Positions 1 to 5,747 are shown, counted from the stretch's first letter. The stretch: DNA of 5,747 nucleotides from Spirochaetaceae bacterium (GCA_016342385.1 JAEINM010000277.1:1-5747); one strand, 5' to 3'. Translations and numbers: made by a program. Notes: generated by a model not told the origin, from the sequence alone.

Positions 1-129
1 GAGCAGCAGAGCAACAGCAAGTAATAAAAAATGTGAAACAGGATCGGCTTTCTCCGATTTTCTCATGAGAAAAACAACCTGTATAAGGGCAGCCAGACCC
101 AGTAAAATAAAAGCAATCGTAGGCATCAT
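1..129 (-). CDS. ccsA: Cytochrome c assembly protein CcsA/ResC-like, N-terminal fragment (runs off the left edge)
   Basis: Only the first 43 codons are inside the window. Reading begins MMPTIAFILLGLAALIQ, a hydrophobic segment ending in VVFLMRKSEKADP (about residues 18-30), followed by a second hydrophobic run that starts HFLLLAVALLL. This is an N-terminal membrane helix, a short charged loop and the start of a second helix, as expected for CcsA/CcsB/ResC heme-handling proteins. The diagnostic tryptophan-rich WWD motif would lie outside the window. The start ATG (129-127) overlaps the TGA stop of the ResB-like gene in an ATGA junction, implying translational coupling, and a GGGAG at about 144-140 can serve as its Shine-Dalgarno. 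A second ATG follows immediately, so the start could be one codon later. The CcsA assignment rests mostly on its position directly behind resB, since System II pairs are usually adjacent; the visible residues show only a membrane protein. Confidence 0.68.
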   Translation of the reverse strand, partial: MMPTIAFILLGLAALIQVVFLMRKSEKADPVSHFLLLAVALLL

Positions 130-1106
130 AATGTCTCTTCTCCCATCTTCTGAATATATGTAATGAATAAGCCTATTGTCAGCAGGAGTAAACCCATGAG
201 AATAGGATAATAACCGGGATCGATGACCATCTGAAGACCGGTGGCCATGGCGGATTCCATGCTCTGGATCGTATAAATATCAATAGATTCAGATACGGAA
301 TAATCCATATGATCGATAATTTCATGATTACTCCAGAAGTCGAAATGAGCCAGAGATTTTGATGAATCATCTTTATCCTGTTCAATATCTCTGAGTATAT
401 ACCCCTCGTCCCCGACAGGAATCATCTGACCAGGAGCCAGTTTGTACATTTCCCCATCGGGATCGGTGAGAACAAGAAATGACTGAATATCATAAGAGGA
501 CTGATAGATTTTAACATTTCCGATTTTCAGAGGTCTGTTTACCTCAATGGCATAAGCTTGGTGGAGAACTTTTTCACCTTTCATAATTTTTACAGTTGAA
601 ATCCAGTCTTTGGGAGTTCCATTTTCATATTTTAGAAATTCGAAATCATCCAGAGTTAGCACATATCCACCGGGGACATTGATCTTCTCTCCGACTTCGA
701 GCATTGTGAATCCCTCTTCCCTGCCAACCGCTGTGACGACCCCGCCAATAATCATGACGAGAAGGCCTATATGGAGAATATCCGGGCCGAATCTCTTTCT
801 GGCTTTCTTCAGCAGCCTTGTTTTCAACCGGTGAAATGTACAGGTAGACAGGTTGAGGAAAAAAAGTACTGAGGGCCCGAGGAAGAGAAAGGATCTGAAG
901 AAATTTCCAAAACCCGAAGAGACAATGAGCCAGGCAGTAAAACGCGGATAATTTTCCATGTAAAATTCCGGACCTCTGCCCTGAGGGATTAATGTTGAAA
1001 TAATTGACGTAGCTGTTATAAACAGGATGAGCACTATGGCCAGTTTTAAGGATCTGAAAAAATTATAGAGAGATTTTCCCCAGCTGGAAGAGACTTCGTC
1101 GCTCAT
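126..1106 (-). CDS. resB: ResB-like (Ccs1) System II cytochrome c biogenesis protein
   Basis: 326-residue membrane protein. In System II, ResB/Ccs1 pairs with CcsA/ResC to export heme and ligate it to apocytochrome c on the outer face of the cytoplasmic membrane. The layout fits the family: an N-terminal FFRSLKLAIVLILF helix (about 16-40) ending in STLIPQ, a second helix at about 72-90, a third at about 109-127 containing H112 in PDILHIGLLVMIIGG, a large extracytoplasmic domain (about 130-295) with the conserved-looking VNRPLKIGNVKIYQSSYD (189-206), and a last helix at about 299-318 preceded by DPGYYP. It is shorter than the roughly 540-residue Bacillus ResB but similar to compact versions in anaerobes (from memory). 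The start ATG is supported by AGGAG at 1120-1116, nine bases upstream. It lies 77 bases downstream of the radical SAM gene, probably in the same transcript, and overlaps the next gene by four bases. Confidence 0.9.
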   Translation of the reverse strand: MSDEVSSSWGKSLYNFFRSLKLAIVLILFITATSIISTLIPQGRGPEFYMENYPRFTAWLIVSSGFGNFFRSFLFLGPSVLFFLNLSTCTFHRLKTRLLKKARKRFGPDILHIGLLVMIIGGVVTAVGREEGFTMLEVGEKINVPGGYVLTLDDFEFLKYENGTPKDWISTVKIMKGEKVLHQAYAIEVNRPLKIGNVKIYQSSYDIQSFLVLTDPDGEMYKLAPGQMIPVGDEGYILRDIEQDKDDSSKSLAHFDFWSNHEIIDHMDYSVSESIDIYTIQSMESAMATGLQMVIDPGYYPILMGLLLLTIGLFITYIQKMGEETL

Positions 1107-1183
1107 ATTATAATTCTCCTAATTGGTAATGTTTAAATCTTATTCTCATAGAATGAATAAAACAAGCGGTAAAGTCTCAGACC

Positions 1184-2434
1184 TTAATCTCTATCAATAA
1201 TATTGCAATGCTGTCTGACATTATTGACCCCCGTAAAGAATTCCCTCATGAGAATAACCAGATAATACATCCCTTTCTCTGTCAGTCTAAACAATTTTCC
1301 CTCAACTGTTATACCACCGGCAATTCTCATAAAAATGAACTGCAGAGTCAGATAGACTGTTGAAAGACTTCCATAGCGTTTCTTGAGAATTGTCAGATTC
1401 AGATATCCGGAGAAAAAACCCATAAGGAAATCATAGCGGACCTGATCGGCCACGGTATATGCTCTTCCTGCGGCCAGAGGGCTCTGATTCTTATTCATTT
1501 TTTCGATATACTCTTTAATGGAGAAAACATTGGCACGAATTTCACCATTTATATAGGTAAACGCACCGGCTCCGCATCCCACATACTCATTGTAATCGAC
1601 AATATATTCATCGATCATGCCCCCCTTCCGGCTGAAACACCAGGCTGAAGCCCGGTCGTAGTGACCCTCAAGAGATTGGACAATTTTTCCGTAGAACCGT
1701 TTTTCCTTTTTGTAATCCACTTCTCCATAGAGGGAGCGGATTTCCGCTTTGACAGAGCGGGAGGGCATTAGGGGATAATAGGTGACCTGATCACCCTGCA
1801 GTCTATTGAGAACAGAAAGATCATATTCCAGCATAGCATCAGTCTGATCGGGGAAATTGAACATCATATCAATATTCAGTGTATCAAAGGTCCCCTGAAG
1901 ATCTGACAGTTTACGGGCTATCTCCTCTCCGCTTCCATATTTGTGATAACGTTTTAGCTTTTTCAGAAGAGAATCGTCAAATGTCTGAACTCCCACGGAT
2001 AAACGGTTGATTCCGGAATCCTTTATGGGATCCATATACTGGGGAACAAGATGATTGGGATTCGTCTCTACAGAAATATCTTTGATAGGCCACAATTTCT
2101 TTACCAATGCAACCAGATCCGCCAGCCTGCCCGGGAGAACCGTAGGAGTTCCCCCACCTATATAGACAGAATCAAAAATGTATCCCCTCTGTGACCAATG
2201 CTCTATTTCCCGGAATAGTGATTCATAATACTGTTCCGCCAGAGATTTCTCAAAGGGGACTTTGTAAAATGAGCAATAGGGACACAATTCCTCACAAAAG
2301 GGAATGTGTATATAGAGCATAAGAGGTTTTTCCGGAGGAGTCCTATAGTCAGATGGAATAAAAGAGCTGTGTACCTGGAGGTTCCTATTCATATATTGCC
2401 TGGAGATGTAAGTGAGCGCATATTCAAAAATCAT
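1184..2434 (-). CDS. HemN/HemW-like radical SAM protein (coproporphyrinogen III oxidase family)
   Basis: About 416 residues from ATG 2434. Numbering below counts from an in-frame GTG at 2443, three codons earlier. LYIHIPFCEELCPYCSF (43-59) carries the CX3CX2C radical SAM cluster cysteines C50, C54 and C57. It is followed by YIGGGTPT (94-101), ETNPNH (126-131), LSVGVQTFDD (148-157) and NIDMMFNFPDQT (190-201), all hallmarks of the HemN/HemW family. The residue two after the third cysteine is F59, as in HemW and HutW/ChuW, whereas true HemN has a fourth cysteine there. The GxGxGAxS region reads GCGAGAFT (289-296). Oxidative decarboxylation of coproporphyrinogen, heme chaperoning and heme breakdown are all possible; the choice cannot be made from sequence alone. 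Being upstream of resB-ccsA favours heme supply or trafficking. The start is uncertain: GTG 2443, ATG 2434 and ATG 2392 are all in frame and none has a good Shine-Dalgarno; ATG 2392 has only a weak AGG six bases upstream. Confidence 0.85.
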   Translation of the reverse strand: MIFEYALTYISRQYMNRNLQVHSSFIPSDYRTPPEKPLMLYIHIPFCEELCPYCSFYKVPFEKSLAEQYYESLFREIEHWSQRGYIFDSVYIGGGTPTVLPGRLADLVALVKKLWPIKDISVETNPNHLVPQYMDPIKDSGINRLSVGVQTFDDSLLKKLKRYHKYGSGEEIARKLSDLQGTFDTLNIDMMFNFPDQTDAMLEYDLSVLNRLQGDQVTYYPLMPSRSVKAEIRSLYGEVDYKKEKRFYGKIVQSLEGHYDRASAWCFSRKGGMIDEYIVDYNEYVGCGAGAFTYINGEIRANVFSIKEYIEKMNKNQSPLAAGRAYTVADQVRYDFLMGFFSGYLNLTILKKRYGSLSTVYLTLQFIFMRIAGGITVEGKLFRLTEKGMYYLVILMREFFTGVNNVRQHCNIIDRD

Positions 2435-2441
2435 TATATTC

Positions 2442-2450
2442 ACTATAACA
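2442..2450 (-). promoter_or_regulatory. Candidate extended -10 promoter for the radical SAM/resB/ccsA block
   Basis: Read leftward, the sequence TGTTATAGT contains an extended -10 (TG-N-TATAGT) ahead of the radical SAM gene; a poor -35-like TTTTTA lies about 16 bases upstream. The expected transcription start, about seven bases on, falls at about 2435, next to ATG 2434. This would exclude the GTG at 2443 and give a leaderless or nearly leaderless message. Such motifs arise by chance in AT-rich DNA, so the call is tentative. Confidence 0.28.
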
Positions 2451-2522
2451 TATTTTACTTCTTTAAAAAATATATTCAGAGATTAAGAGATGAATATAAA
2501 GGAAAAAAAACAAGTTTTATTC

Positions 2523-2528
2523 TATAAT
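2523..2528 (+). promoter_or_regulatory. Candidate -10 box (TATAAT) for the rightward four-gene block
   Basis: A perfect TATAAT lies 72 bases before the first start codon of the rightward block. No convincing -35 is seen 16-18 bases upstream, where the sequence is A-rich. If used, it would leave a leader of roughly 65 bases. It is the best match in this divergent intergenic region, but the missing -35 suggests an activator-dependent promoter or a chance match. Confidence 0.35.
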
Positions 2529-2588
2529 AAAAAGTAGGAGCCAAAAGTAACAGCTTTATCTACGACATCTGCATCTGACTCCCTATAG

Positions 2589-2595
2589 AAGGAGG
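2589..2595 (+). promoter_or_regulatory. Strong ribosome binding site fixing the start at 2601
   Basis: AAGGAGG lies five bases ahead of ATG 2601. A second, out-of-frame ATG at 2596 touches the site and would give only a short peptide, so 2601 is the start. A CTCC at 2579-2582 could pair with GGAG at 2591-2594, but four base pairs is too weak to claim regulation. Confidence 0.75.
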
Positions 2596-2600
2596 ATGGC

Positions 2601-3059
2601 ATGTATTTTTTCAAAGATCTGCAATCACTGCTGGATGTCTCAGTAAAATGGGAAAAAGAACTGAAAGACCTATACGATGTGGCCGCACTGGGAGTAAAAC
2701 ACTCAAAATCAAAAGAACTCATACAGTTTCTACTGAGTAAACAGACAAAGATCCTGGAAGTACTGGTCAATATAGACGTTCATAAATATGGAAAAGATGA
2801 ATTTATTAAATTCACTCCTGAGGATCATACTGAAAATTTAATTCCCCAGCATGAATTAAAAAAAACAAGTGAACCCGATCAGATTATCAAAATGATTAAA
2901 ACCTATGAATCCAGGCTGAAAGGCTACTACAGCGACATAGCCGATCATCTTGTCAGTGAGAATCAGAAGGACCTATTCCTTTCGCTTGTCACATTAAAGA
3001 ATGCTCAGCTGGAAGCTCTGGATAATTTTATCAGGGAGCACATAAACCAGGTCGTATAA
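2601..3059 (+). CDS. Rubrerythrin/ferritin-like helical protein with degenerate metal sites
   Basis: 152 residues, soluble, almost entirely helical by composition, with no signal peptide. I do not recognise a named family. The pattern resembles the two helix pairs of rubrerythrin: first pair WEKELKDLYDVAALGVKHS (17-35) and KELIQFLLSKQTKILEVL (38-55); second pair KTYESRLKGYYSDIADHLV (100-118) and KDLFLSLVTLKNAQLEALDNF (123-143). In rubrerythrins these carry E, ExxH, E, ExxH iron ligands. Here E18 and E103 remain in register, but the ExxH positions read Q48-T-K-I51 and K133-N-A-Q136, so a di-iron site is unlikely. A charged linker (about 60-95) joins the halves. It is the first gene of the rightward block and ends one base before the histidine kinase, so a role as partner or cytoplasmic accessory of the kinase is plausible but inferred. 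An alternative is an unrelated four-helix bundle. Confidence 0.8.
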   Translation: MYFFKDLQSLLDVSVKWEKELKDLYDVAALGVKHSKSKELIQFLLSKQTKILEVLVNIDVHKYGKDEFIKFTPEDHTENLIPQHELKKTSEPDQIIKMIKTYESRLKGYYSDIADHLVSENQKDLFLSLVTLKNAQLEALDNFIREHINQVV

Positions 3060-3060
3060 A

Positions 3061-4401
3061 ATGGATAAAGCATTCATTCCCACTGAAACTATGGAGTTCT
3101 CCAATCTGCATATGGTAATTGAATGGTTTATTAAACTACGATGGATAGCCTGTATGGGCGTACTTTTTACACTGATAATTTTCAGTACATATCTGAATAT
3201 CCATCTGCCCTATAGAATCCTGTTTTCCATAAATTTTTTCCTTATTTCTGCCAATACAGCCTATAACCTGTATCTTGTAAAAATTAAGAGGAAAGTTCTG
3301 ACCAATAAAGAAAAAAAGGTTTTTCTCCATATCCAGATTATAAGCGATTATACTCTGCTGATTCTTCTGATTTATTTTACAGGGTATCTGGAAAACCCCA
3401 TGATCTACTATCTGGTATTTCATATTATGCTCACCTCATTTCTATTCCCGGAAAGAACACTAATCATCTACACTTTTGCTACAGTTTGTATGCTAATAAC
3501 AATTTCTCTGCTCCAGAACAGGATGATTATCCCTTATTATCCCTTATCCATTTCAGACGATTTTAATCAGTATTTTGACCGAATCATTTTCCGAACCGGA
3601 GGACTCGCCAGTATTCTCATAATAACAGCCTACCTGATAGCCAGTATTAAAGACAGAATCAATTTTAAGGGCAAAATGTGCGAAGTGGAGCTGAGTCATT
3701 ACAAGAGTCTGGATAAAATCAAATCAAATTTCATACTTCAAGTGACACATGAGTTAAGAGGACCTCTGGCGGCGGTAATCGGATATCACGAGATTCTTCT
3801 AAAAGGTCTGACAGGAGAACTGCCAGAGAAATCAATCACTCTTCTGACAAAAGCAAACAAACGGACAGATAACCTGCTGACCATGATTGGAGAAATGATT
3901 GACTTTGCCTATATGAAATCGGAAAAGGAAGTCATATATGAAGAGAAAAAACTGAGTCTTTTTGATCTGATCAGTGAAAATATCTCGCTGGTCAGAGACA
4001 GTGCTAAAAAGAAAGGCATAAGCTTTACTGTTAACTGTGCGAAAAATATTGAATTAAGAACAAACCGGGATCTTATAAATATGATATTGGGGAACCTTCT
4101 TACAAACAGCATTAAATATTCTCATAAGGATGGAGATGTATCGATAACCTGCTCTAAGAAGAAAAAGGAAGTTTTATTGATTATATCTGATCAGGGGATC
4201 GGAATTGATGAGAATGAGCTTGGAGAGATATTTGAAGAGTTCTACAGAACCAGAACGGCCAGAAGCCTGGAAAAAGATGGAACAGGTCTGGGACTGGCCA
4301 TTGTGAAAAGGGCTGTAAAAAGTCTGAATGGAAAAGTAAATGTGTATTCCCGAAAAGGGAACGGCACGAGTTTTCACATTACTCTACCGGATAAAAGTTA
4401 G
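3061..4401 (+). CDS. Membrane sensor histidine kinase with RegB-like redox-sensor region
   Basis: 446 residues. The N-terminal half has about six hydrophobic segments (roughly 29-46, 51-72, 92-107, 114-129, 132-151, 179-196) and no large periplasmic domain. The kinase core is intact: H-box with H230 in VTHELRGPLAAVIGY, N-box NLLTNSIKYS (345-354), G1 DQGIGI (377-382), F-box FEEFYR (391-396) and G2 GTGLGLAI (407-414). Thus it should autophosphorylate H230 and pass phosphate to a receiver. The sensor region resembles RegB/PrrB: LRW (26-28) at the first helix and TGYLENPM (107-114) after the third, comparable to the GGxxNPF quinone-binding motif of RegB. This suggests it monitors the quinone pool or electron flow, but that is inference. 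The redox cysteine found after the H-box in RegB is not seen; C207 lies in the linker before it. It starts one base after the preceding stop, with only a weak AGG nine bases upstream, so it is probably translated by coupling. A receiver-only protein follows 15 bases later. Confidence 0.9.
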   Translation: MDKAFIPTETMEFSNLHMVIEWFIKLRWIACMGVLFTLIIFSTYLNIHLPYRILFSINFFLISANTAYNLYLVKIKRKVLTNKEKKVFLHIQIISDYTLLILLIYFTGYLENPMIYYLVFHIMLTSFLFPERTLIIYTFATVCMLITISLLQNRMIIPYYPLSISDDFNQYFDRIIFRTGGLASILIITAYLIASIKDRINFKGKMCEVELSHYKSLDKIKSNFILQVTHELRGPLAAVIGYHEILLKGLTGELPEKSITLLTKANKRTDNLLTMIGEMIDFAYMKSEKEVIYEEKKLSLFDLISENISLVRDSAKKKGISFTVNCAKNIELRTNRDLINMILGNLLTNSIKYSHKDGDVSITCSKKKKEVLLIISDQGIGIDENELGEIFEEFYRTRTARSLEKDGTGLGLAIVKRAVKSLNGKVNVYSRKGNGTSFHITLPDKS

Positions 4402-4416
4402 TTAAGGAGGCCTTTT

Positions 4417-4785
4417 ATGGCGCAGAAAACGATATTGATAATTGATGACGACTTAGACATTATTGAAACTGTAACAATCCTGCTGAAAAATGAAGGATTC
4501 AGTATTCTATCAGCTGATAATGTGGAAAAAGGTCTGGAAATGATTAAAGGGGACAATCCCGATCTGGTACTCTTGGACATTATGTTTCCCGAAAAGAAAA
4601 CCAAAGGTTTCGAAGCCGCGAACCAAATCAAGGAGATCAATCCCGACCTGCCTGTTTTTGCTTTTACAGCCATAAACAGGGAGTATAACTTCGATTTTTC
4701 GAAAGAAGAAATCAAGGCCGATGAGTTTATCAATAAACCAGTGGCAACTGACAAACTAGTGGAGCTGATTAATAAATATCTATAA
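4417..4785 (+). CDS. Stand-alone receiver-domain response regulator (no output domain)
   Basis: 122 residues, a single CheY-like receiver. Acidic pocket D10, D11 and D12 in LIIDDDLDI, phosphoacceptor D54 in LVLLDIMF, switch threonine T84 in FAFTAI, and lysine K107 in INKPV are all present, so it should accept phosphate from the kinase encoded just upstream. There is no DNA-binding, enzymatic or other effector domain, so the output must be another protein, a phosphorelay step or a partner-binding event. The loop after D54 reads FPEKKTKGFE rather than the usual MPxMDGxE, and a charged insertion NREYNFDFSKEEIKADEF (87-104) sits between beta-4 and the KP motif. I recall similar receivers in anaerobes, some near hydrogenase or redox genes. 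AAGGAGG at 4404-4410 gives a strong start, and the stop overlaps the next gene's ribosome binding site. Confidence 0.9.
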   Translation: MAQKTILIIDDDLDIIETVTILLKNEGFSILSADNVEKGLEMIKGDNPDLVLLDIMFPEKKTKGFEAANQIKEINPDLPVFAFTAINREYNFDFSKEEIKADEFINKPVATDKLVELINKYL

Positions 4786-4789
4786 GGAG
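4784..4789 (+). promoter_or_regulatory. Ribosome binding site overlapping the receiver stop codon
   Basis: AAGGAG begins inside the TAA stop of the receiver gene (4783-4785) and lies seven bases before ATG 4797. It fixes the start of the deacylase gene and ties it to the same transcript. Confidence 0.8.
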
Positions 4790-4796
4790 AACTATT

Positions 4797-5261
4797 ATGC
4801 CTACTAAACAATTAATGGATTTTCTTGACCAGAAGAATATCAAATATGTGGTTATCAACCATTCATCAGCTTATACAGCAAGTGAAATAGCTGCCAGTGC
4901 CCATATAAAAGGGCAGGAACTGGCCAAGACAGTCATGGTTAAAATTGACGGTAAAATGAATATGGTTGTCCTGCCGGCAAAATACAGAATAAATTTCGAC
5001 CTCTTAAAAAAACATACGGGAAGTGATGCCATTGAACTGGCCGACGAGGACGAGTTTACAGCATTATTCCCCGACTGCCTGACAGGAGCCATGCCGCCCT
5101 TCGGCAATATATACGGCATGAAAACCTTTCTGGACAAGACTCTGACCTACGATGAGGAGATCGCCTTTAATGCAGGCAATCATTCTCAGCTGATTCGCCT
5201 CGGGTTCAAAGATTTTCTCGAGCTTGTGAAACCGGATATATCCAATTTTGCTGCCGCCTAG
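4797..5261 (+). CDS. YbaK/ProX-type aminoacyl-tRNA deacylase-like protein
   Basis: 154 residues, the usual length for a single YbaK/prolyl-tRNA-editing (INS superfamily) domain. These free-standing proteins hydrolyse misacylated tRNAs such as Ala- or Cys-tRNAPro in the cytoplasm, keeping translation accurate. The family pattern is clear: INHSSAYTASEIAASAHI (20-37), the catalytic-type lysine K44 in ELAKTVMVKIDG, VVLPAKYRI (57-65), the GxxxPFG loop GAMPPFG (97-103) and GNHSQLIRL (127-135). The closest resemblance is to YeaK/ProX-like members rather than YbaK itself, so the preferred amino acid cannot be stated. It is the last gene of the rightward block, 11 bases after the receiver, and is probably a co-transcribed housekeeping function rather than part of the signalling system. 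No convincing terminator hairpin follows it. Confidence 0.88.
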   Translation: MPTKQLMDFLDQKNIKYVVINHSSAYTASEIAASAHIKGQELAKTVMVKIDGKMNMVVLPAKYRINFDLLKKHTGSDAIELADEDEFTALFPDCLTGAMPPFGNIYGMKTFLDKTLTYDEEIAFNAGNHSQLIRLGFKDFLELVKPDISNFAAA

Positions 5262-5481
5262 TTTGAGTGTTTTAGATAACCAAATAGAACTCCTCATAAT
5301 AGATATGACATGGACTTTCTAAGGGAGACTGCGACTGATAGTTGTCAATTGAAAAATAATGAAGATGTATACTCTCGCTTTATCCTATAAAATCACATTG
5401 ACAGAGGTATTCGCTTTTCATATTATTACTTGTTCTAAGAAATCAAATAGAAATCAAGCAATCATTTAACAAGGAAATATT
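5262..5481. other. Intergenic region between the deacylase and nucleotidyltransferase genes
   Basis: 220 bases without an open reading frame of note. Its right half holds a clear promoter. I looked for a GC-rich hairpin followed by a T-run after the deacylase stop and found none. The only small symmetric element, TCATA-ATAGA-TATGA at about 5294-5308, lacks the GC content and T-tract of a terminator. Confidence 0.6.
5398..5426 (+). promoter_or_regulatory. Near-consensus sigma70-type promoter for the nucleotidyltransferase gene
   Basis: A perfect -35 TTGACA (5398-5403) is followed by a 17-base spacer and TATTAT (5421-5426), a five-of-six -10. Transcription should start at about 5432-5434, giving a leader of roughly 50 bases. 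It is the strongest promoter in the window and shows that the downstream gene is a separate transcription unit. Confidence 0.8.
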
Positions 5482-5747
5482 ATGAACAAAACAGTCTATG
5501 TGGCTATGAGTGCAGACCTGATTCATCCGGGGCATCTGAATATTATTAAAACAGCTCAGGAATATGGTACCGTCATTGTAGGAGTCCTTACGGATAGGGC
5601 AATAGCCAGTTACAAAAGACTGCCCTATATGGATTTCCAGCAGAGAAAAACAATTGTAGAGAACTTAAAAGGAGTATCTGAAGTCATTCCTCAGGAAACT
5701 CTCGATTATGTTCCCAACCTGGAAAAACTGAAACCCGATTTTGTTAT
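5482..5747 (+). CDS. aepX: Cytidylyltransferase domain, probably the N-terminus of a phosphoenolpyruvate mutase fusion (runs off the right edge)
   Basis: The first 88 codons are visible. The protein opens TVYVAMSADLIHPGHLNII (4-22), a Rossmann-type beta strand and the HxGH nucleotide-binding motif (H15, H18) of the cytidylyltransferase superfamily. VGVLTDRAIASYKRLPYM (33-50), QQRKTIVENLKGV (53-65) and VIPQETLDYVPNLEKLKPD (68-86) follow. This text closely matches what I recall of the nucleotidyltransferase domain fused ahead of phosphoenolpyruvate mutase in phosphonate biosynthesis. That enzyme makes phosphonopyruvate, and the fused domain would activate the phosphonate with CTP. It differs from TagD-like glycerol-3-phosphate enzymes, which open with GTFDxxHxGH. 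The mutase part, if present, lies beyond the window, so the fusion is inferred. AAGGA at 5471-5475, six bases upstream, supports the start, and a strong promoter precedes it. Confidence 0.8.
   Translation, partial: MNKTVYVAMSADLIHPGHLNIIKTAQEYGTVIVGVLTDRAIASYKRLPYMDFQQRKTIVENLKGVSEVIPQETLDYVPNLEKLKPDFV

Noticed and set aside
610..834. Plus-strand reading frame of 74 codons inside resB
   Set aside because: Antisense shadow of the ResB coding sequence with no recognisable domain.
1142..1154. Short palindrome ATTCT-CAT-AGAAT between the radical SAM and resB genes
   Set aside because: Five AT-rich base pairs with a three-base loop; too short for a terminator or a recognisable operator and expected by chance.
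2306..2527. Plus-strand reading frame of 73 codons across the radical SAM 5' end and the intergenic region
   Set aside because: Mostly antisense to a well-supported gene, with no family resemblance and no good ribosome binding site.
4398..4811. Minus-strand reading frame of 137 codons opposite the receiver gene
   Set aside because: Covers the receiver gene antisense; serine-rich translation typical of a shadow frame.
5262..5330. Terminator sought after the deacylase gene
   Set aside because: No GC-rich stem followed by a T-tract is visible; the weak AT-rich symmetry is not enough.
5342..5373. Second promoter-like pair TTGTCA and TATACT upstream of the nucleotidyltransferase gene
   Set aside because: The spacer is 20 bases, too long for efficient use, and a far better promoter lies downstream at 5398.
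1..5747. CRISPR arrays, tRNA/rRNA genes, insertion sequences and attachment sites
   Set aside because: No regularly spaced repeats, cloverleaf-like structures, transposase frames or terminal inverted repeats were seen.

Overview
The window looks like a chromosomal stretch from an anaerobic or facultatively anaerobic bacterium of moderate-to-low GC. Genes are tightly packed and most have strong AAGGAG-type ribosome binding sites. The mix (System II cytochrome c assembly, an oxygen-independent coproporphyrinogen-oxidase-like radical SAM enzyme, a putative redox-sensing kinase, a phosphonate-type nucleotidyltransferase) would fit a spirochaete or another deep anaerobic lineage. That placement is inference; there is no rRNA or other marker here.

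Minus-strand block (about 1-2434): a HemN/HemW-like radical SAM protein, then a ResB-like cytochrome c assembly protein, then the first 43 codons of what is probably its CcsA/ResC partner, which runs off the left edge. The resB stop and the ccsA start overlap in ATGA. The three genes read in the same direction and concern heme handling and covalent heme attachment to c-type cytochromes.

Divergent intergenic region (about 2435-2600): AT-rich, with weak promoter signals in both directions. The leftward signal may produce a leaderless or nearly leaderless mRNA for the radical SAM gene.

Plus-strand block (2601-5261): four genes with gaps of 1, 15 and 11 bases. They are (i) a 152-residue helical protein resembling a rubrerythrin/ferritin-like bundle in which both ExxH metal motifs are replaced, (ii) a six-helix membrane histidine kinase whose sensor region resembles RegB/PrrB, including a G-x-x-x-N-P motif at the place where RegB binds quinone, (iii) a stand-alone receiver domain with no output domain, and (iv) a YbaK/ProX-type aminoacyl-tRNA deacylase-like protein. 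The most interesting hypothesis is that the first three form a redox-sensing relay next to the divergently encoded cytochrome assembly genes.

Right end (5262-5747): a 220-base intergenic region with a near-consensus sigma70-type promoter (TTGACA, 17-base spacer, TATTAT), then the start of a cytidylyltransferase-type protein. Its sequence strongly recalls the N-terminal domain fused to phosphoenolpyruvate mutase in phosphonate biosynthesis. It is cut by the window edge.
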